Assembly (NCBI GenBank): GCA_030690405.1 | Contig: JAUYGU010000156.1 | Coordinates: forward strand, 1 to 17,654 | Length of the DNA: 17,654 nt | Direction: 5' to 3' | DNA from: Dehalococcoidia bacterium | GTDB lineage: Bacteria; Chloroflexota; Dehalococcoidia; SM23-28-2; RBG-16-64-32 | In this document: one piece after another, positions 14,577 through 17,654 of the stretch | How positions within the stretch are numbered: position 1 is the first letter of the stretch | Layout of the letters: the number at the start of each line of letters is the position of its first letter | Translations under genes and position numbers: made by a program | The notes under the pieces: generated by a model | Told to the model about the DNA's origin: nothing | What the model saw: the letters and a program-made list of their open reading frames with translations, nothing else | The model's database searches: none

Positions 14577-15587
14577 ATGGCGGTCTCCAGGCGGCGCGGC
14601 GTCGGCTACGTGCTCTCGCACGAGCAGTTCCCGCCGGGCGAGCTCATCGAATACGCCGTCGCGGCGGAGGCGGCGGGCTTCGACGCCGTCTGGGCCAGCG
14701 ACCACTTCCACCCCTGGCAGGACAACCAGGGACACGCCGGCCAGGCCTGGATGACCCTGGCCGCCATCGGCCAGCGGACGAGCCGAATCACGATGGGCAC
14801 GGCCGTCACCTGCCCCATCTACCGCTACCACCCGGCGATCGTCGCCCAGGCCTTCGCCACGCTCGGCCTGCTCTACCCCGGACGGGTGTTCCTTGGCGTC
14901 GGCACGGGGGAGGCGGTGAACGAGACGGCGGCGGGCGGCGGCTGGGGCCCCTACCGGGAGCGGCTGGCGCGCCTGCGCGAGGCGATTACGCTGATCCGGC
15001 GGCTGTGGGCCGGTGCCTGGGTGACGTCCGCGGGGCCTGCCTTCCCCCTGCCCAACGCCCGCATCTACGACGCGCCATCAGAGCCCGTTCCGGTCTACAT
15101 CGCGGCGTCCGGCCCGAAGTCCGCCGCGCTCGCCGGTGAACTGGGCGACGGCTGGATCACGGACGCCCCGACGCTGACCGAGCGCCCGGAGATCGGCGAG
15201 GCGTTCCGCGCCGCCGCGTCGGCGGCGGGAAAGCGCCCCGGCGAGATGCCGGTCCTGGCCGAGCTGTACGCGGTCGTCGGGGACGAGGACGAGGCGCTGG
15301 CGGTGGCGCCGCTGTGGCAGTTCGGCCCGGTGATGAGCGAGCTCATATCGGAGCCCGACCCGCGGGGTGTGCAGCGCCGCGCCGCCGAGCTCTCGTCGCC
15401 GGAGCGGACTGTCCGCTCCTGGGCCATCGGGCGCGACCCCGCCGTCCACGTACGGAACATGGAGGAGCTGTTCGCGGCGGGAGCGACGGGGGTGTACGTC
15501 CACTCCGCGCAGCCGGACCAGCGCCGCGTCATCGAGTTCTACGGCCGGGAGGTCCTGCCGGCGCTGTCCCGATCTGAGCGGGCCTGA
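14577..15587 (+). CDS. F420-dependent LLM-class oxidoreductase, FGD-like
   Basis: A luciferase-fold flavin/F420 enzyme of the F420-dependent glucose-6-phosphate dehydrogenase (FGD) family. The 336-residue product has SDHFHPW (41-47; His43 and Trp47 match FGD1 His40 and Trp44), PIYRYHPAIVAQAFATLG (80-97) and FLGVGTGEAVNE (105-116; Glu112 matches FGD1 Glu109), so F420 binding and catalysis look intact. The region that in FGD1 carries a phosphate-binding lysine (TSGKG) reads TDAPTLTERPE here, without Lys. Glucose-6-phosphate may therefore not be the substrate; this alignment is from memory. The frame is open for about 300 codons upstream, but only as a shadow of the divergent dehydrogenase; the fold begins at ATG 14577. 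The stop overlaps the next start by one base. Confidence 0.88.
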   Translation: MAVSRRRGVGYVLSHEQFPPGELIEYAVAAEAAGFDAVWASDHFHPWQDNQGHAGQAWMTLAAIGQRTSRITMGTAVTCPIYRYHPAIVAQAFATLGLLYPGRVFLGVGTGEAVNETAAGGGWGPYRERLARLREAITLIRRLWAGAWVTSAGPAFPLPNARIYDAPSEPVPVYIAASGPKSAALAGELGDGWITDAPTLTERPEIGEAFRAAASAAGKRPGEMPVLAELYAVVGDEDEALAVAPLWQFGPVMSELISEPDPRGVQRRAAELSSPERTVRSWAIGRDPAVHVRNMEELFAAGATGVYVHSAQPDQRRVIEFYGREVLPALSRSERA

Positions 15588-17194
15588 TGCACCAGTTCAG
15601 CTTCGACTTCGGCGACCCGTTCTTCGACCTGGGCGGCTGGCAGGCCGGCCTCCAGGTCATCACGTTCGAGAACGTCTACGGGCTGGACCCGAAGCTGACG
15701 CGCGTCGAGGAGGACGGCGGCCGCTGGACGGTCACGGCGGAGGGGCTGACCTGGGCGGGCGGACAGCGGCGGCGGGCCGGCCGCGCCTGGCTGCGGGCGA
15801 CGCCGGCGGCCGGCGGCGTCGAGCTCGTCGCCGGTACGGAGCACGACGAGAAGGTGCGCTGCCTCAAGCTGATCCTGCGGGGGCTGCCCACCGGCAACCT
15901 CACGGGCCGCCGCTGGGAGAGCGGCCCCGTACCGCCCGCGGGGACCGTCCTGCGCTACCCGTTCGACGCCCACGCGCCGCTGGCGCTCCACACGCCGCTC
16001 GTTTTCCTCTCGGACCCGGAGGGAGGCCACGTCTACTTCCGCTCTCTGGACGACCGCGTGCGCTGCAAGCGGTTCGCGGCCTATCCGAGCGACGGCGCCA
16101 CCACGATGGAGCTGATCCACGAGGAGGCGGCGCACGAGATGAGCGGTTCGGTCCAGACGCCTGCCTGGCACGTCGGCCGCTGCGCCGACCCGGAGTCGGT
16201 TGTCGAAGAGCACCTGCGCCACCTGGAGGCGGCGTACGGGCTGCAGCCCTGGGAGACACGGCCCGATGTGCCCGGCTGGGCGCGTGAGATCGCGTTGGTC
16301 GTCTCGGTCCACGGGATGCACTGGACGGGCTACGTGTTCAACACGTACCGGGGCATCCTGCGCACCCTGGAGTGGGTGTGCGAGCGGATCGAAGGGCGGA
16401 GAGTGCTGGCGTTCCTGCCCGGCTGGGAGGGACGCTACTACTGGCAGTACGGGGACTACCGGCCGGAGCCGCTCCTCGGCGGCGAGGCGGGCTTCCGCGA
16501 GCTGGCGGAGGGCGCGCGCAAGCTCGGCGTGGCGCTTATGCCGATGTTCGGGGCGAATTGCGCCAACACCGGCCTGCCGGGCTTCGAGACGTGGGGCAAG
16601 CCGTCCCTCCTCCGCTCGGCGGGCGGCCTGGAGCTACAGGGGAACAAGCCGGACTGGGACGCTTCGCGGGCGAACGATCCCGGCTGGCAGGCGTGGCTGA
16701 ACCCGGGCGCGCCCGCCTGGCGGGAGCGCCTCCTGGCGCAGGTCAGCGGCCTCGTCGGGGAGTACGGCCTGCCGGCCGTCTTCTTCGATACGCACCACTT
16801 CTGGGAGAACGACCCTCACTACCCGGTGTACGAGGGGCTGCTGGCGCTGCGGGACGGCCTGAAGGTGCGCTTCCCCGGCCTCCTCATCGCCGGCGAGGGG
16901 TGGTACGACGCGCTGGGGGCGGTGACCCCGGTGTCCCAGGTGGGGGCGACGGCCAACTGGCCGCAGGTCTTCTCGCGCTACAACCGCACCTTCGGCCACC
17001 TGATGTGGGGCGACCCCAGCCGCGCCAGCACGGGGGTGCACGAAGCGGGCACTACGGGATTCGGCCTGGTGCCCGACGCCGCGCACTGGTGGCCGACGGT
17101 CACCATAGTCGACAGCACACTGCAGCGGGCGGCGGACAAGGTGGAGCAGGTCATCGAGCAGGCGCGACAGTACGCCCGGCGCTACCTGGCGTAG
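15587..17194 (+). CDS. Uncharacterised glycoside hydrolase-like protein (TIM barrel predicted)
   Basis: I do not recognise a named family. The 535-residue product has no signal peptide or membrane helix. The first 220 residues look beta-rich (a sandwich-type domain is likely). From about 231 there are alternating strand/helix segments suggesting a TIM barrel: IALVVSVHGMHW (235-246), RRVLAFLPGWEGRYYWQYGD (271-290), VALMPMFGANC (315-325), LPAVFFDTHHFWEN (395-408), GLLIAGEGWYDAL (431-443) and GHLMWGDP (470-477). Asp401 at a strand end and Glu437 at the next are the best acid/base and nucleophile candidates for a retaining glycosidase. The start overlaps the F420 gene stop in TGATG, which indicates translational coupling and a shared pathway. 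A strong hairpin follows the stop. Glycoside hydrolase is an inference from fold and residue pattern. Confidence 0.6.
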   Translation: MHQFSFDFGDPFFDLGGWQAGLQVITFENVYGLDPKLTRVEEDGGRWTVTAEGLTWAGGQRRRAGRAWLRATPAAGGVELVAGTEHDEKVRCLKLILRGLPTGNLTGRRWESGPVPPAGTVLRYPFDAHAPLALHTPLVFLSDPEGGHVYFRSLDDRVRCKRFAAYPSDGATTMELIHEEAAHEMSGSVQTPAWHVGRCADPESVVEEHLRHLEAAYGLQPWETRPDVPGWAREIALVVSVHGMHWTGYVFNTYRGILRTLEWVCERIEGRRVLAFLPGWEGRYYWQYGDYRPEPLLGGEAGFRELAEGARKLGVALMPMFGANCANTGLPGFETWGKPSLLRSAGGLELQGNKPDWDASRANDPGWQAWLNPGAPAWRERLLAQVSGLVGEYGLPAVFFDTHHFWENDPHYPVYEGLLALRDGLKVRFPGLLIAGEGWYDALGAVTPVSQVGATANWPQVFSRYNRTFGHLMWGDPSRASTGVHEAGTTGFGLVPDAAHWWPTVTIVDSTLQRAADKVEQVIEQARQYARRYLA

Positions 17195-17208
17195 CGCACA
17201 GCAAAGGC

Positions 17209-17250
17209 AGTCGCCGCGCTGCCGACCTGACGGTCAGTGGCGCGGCGACT
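17209..17250. terminator. Strong hairpin, probably a bidirectional terminator
   Basis: AGTCGCCGCGC (17209-17219) and GCGCGGCGACT (17240-17250) form a perfect 11-bp GC-rich stem around a 20-base loop that contains a further small palindrome, CTGAC-G-GTCAG. It lies between the stops of two converging genes (17194 and 17273). On the - strand the stem is followed by GCCTTTGC, a weak T-tract, and on the + strand there is none, so it serves the - strand gene better. Confidence 0.65.
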
Positions 17251-17272
17251 CTCCTTCGGGCTACGTTTGGGT

Positions 17273-17654
17273 CTACTTCCAGACGATCTCGGCGGGGTCC
17301 CGCGCGTACGGGCCCAGCACGTCTTTCCATTCGTAGACGATGAGCGTGTCCAAGAGGGCCGAGCCCTCACCAGCGCGCTTCTTCCCTATCTCAGACTTCA
17401 GGGTGTCCAGCGCCTTGTGGACGTCCGGGCCAAACAGCGACTCCAGGTACTCCGGCGGGATGCGCGAGCCGCCTTCGTTGGCGCTGCCGTCGGGGTTAAG
17501 GGGCGCCGGGGCCAGCGGCGGCACGTAGTAGACGTTGGGGTGGGTGCCAAACTCGGGGTGAAGGGGCAGCGCCACCTTCCACTCGTTCACGAGGCGGGCG
17601 ACGGCGCCTGACTCCTCGTCCAGGAAGCCGATGAAGGCGGCTCGGCCCGGGCAC
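17273..17654 (-). CDS. Type II DMSO reductase-family Fe-S beta subunit, C-terminal part (NarH/NxrB/PcrB-like)
   Basis: Only the last 127 codons are in the window; the frame runs off the right edge. The visible part begins with CPGRAAFIGFLDEESG, where the Cys belongs to an Fe-S cluster motif. The family-typical stretch ALPLHPEFGTHPNVYYVPPL follows, then SRIPPEYLESLFGP, a LDTLKSEIGKKRAGEGS helix and LIVYEWKDVLGPYARDP. In this family the beta subunit passes electrons between a molybdenum alpha subunit and a heme b gamma subunit. The short C-terminus is closer to my memory of NxrB, perchlorate, selenate and ethylbenzene dehydrogenase beta subunits than to enterobacterial NarH, which is longer here. 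The reaction cannot be told from this fragment. An apparent start at GTG 17590 is internal. Confidence 0.85.
   Translation of the reverse strand, partial: CPGRAAFIGFLDEESGAVARLVNEWKVALPLHPEFGTHPNVYYVPPLAPAPLNPDGSANEGGSRIPPEYLESLFGPDVHKALDTLKSEIGKKRAGEGSALLDTLIVYEWKDVLGPYARDPAEIVWK

Noticed and set aside
1..17654. tRNA or rRNA genes, CRISPR arrays, insertion sequences or attachment sites
   Set aside because: None seen on reading: no regularly spaced repeats, no transposase or integrase motifs, and nearly all sequence is accounted for by genes.

Overview
The window is GC-rich (roughly two thirds by eye) and densely coded, with many GTG starts, genes that overlap or touch, and some starts that look leaderless. 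It holds an F420-dependent oxidoreductase, System II cytochrome c maturation, an NrfD-type membrane complex, and a nitrate reductase / nitrite oxidoreductase-type beta subunit. Together these suggest a respiring Chloroflexota-like (less likely actinobacterial) environmental bacterium. This placement is inferred from gene content only.

Region 1 (1-4538, + strand) is a tight cytochrome c biogenesis operon: a membrane-anchored TPR protein (5' end probably outside the window), CcdA, ResB, CcsA and a ResA/TlpA-type thioredoxin. CcdA passes reductant across the membrane, ResA reduces apocytochrome cysteines, and ResB/CcsA move and ligate heme. After a 204-bp gap, 4743-5972 (+) encodes a NirJ-type radical SAM protein, which points to heme d1 or a related modified tetrapyrrole.

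Region 2 (6001-11709, - strand) converges on nirJ. Read from its promoter it encodes a 24-codon leader ORF, a Tat-type protein with four [4Fe-4S] clusters, a ten-helix NrfD-like quinone-interacting protein, a membrane protein with an Ig-like domain and an NHL beta-propeller, a hexaheme c-type cytochrome, and a second membrane-anchored NHL propeller. There is no molybdenum or other catalytic subunit. The set looks like a quinol:periplasmic-cytochrome electron-transfer module with two propeller accessory proteins, and it is the best candidate here for an undescribed complex. Its six c-type hemes would be attached by the region 1 machinery.

Region 3 (11885-17194) is metabolic. On the - strand lie a Gfo/Idh/MocA dehydrogenase, an endonuclease/exonuclease/phosphatase-fold protein with its own extended -10 promoter and a perfect inverted repeat, and a HisN/inositol-monophosphatase-family phosphatase. 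Divergent from the dehydrogenase are an F420-dependent LLM oxidoreductase and, overlapping it by one base, an unfamiliar glycoside-hydrolase-like protein. A sugar or cyclitol substrate is plausible but unproven.

Region 4 (17209-17654) has a strong hairpin between converging genes, then the C-terminal end of a type II DMSO-reductase-family iron-sulfur beta subunit (NarH/NxrB/PcrB-like) that runs off the right edge. No tRNA, rRNA, CRISPR array, transposase or other mobile element was seen.
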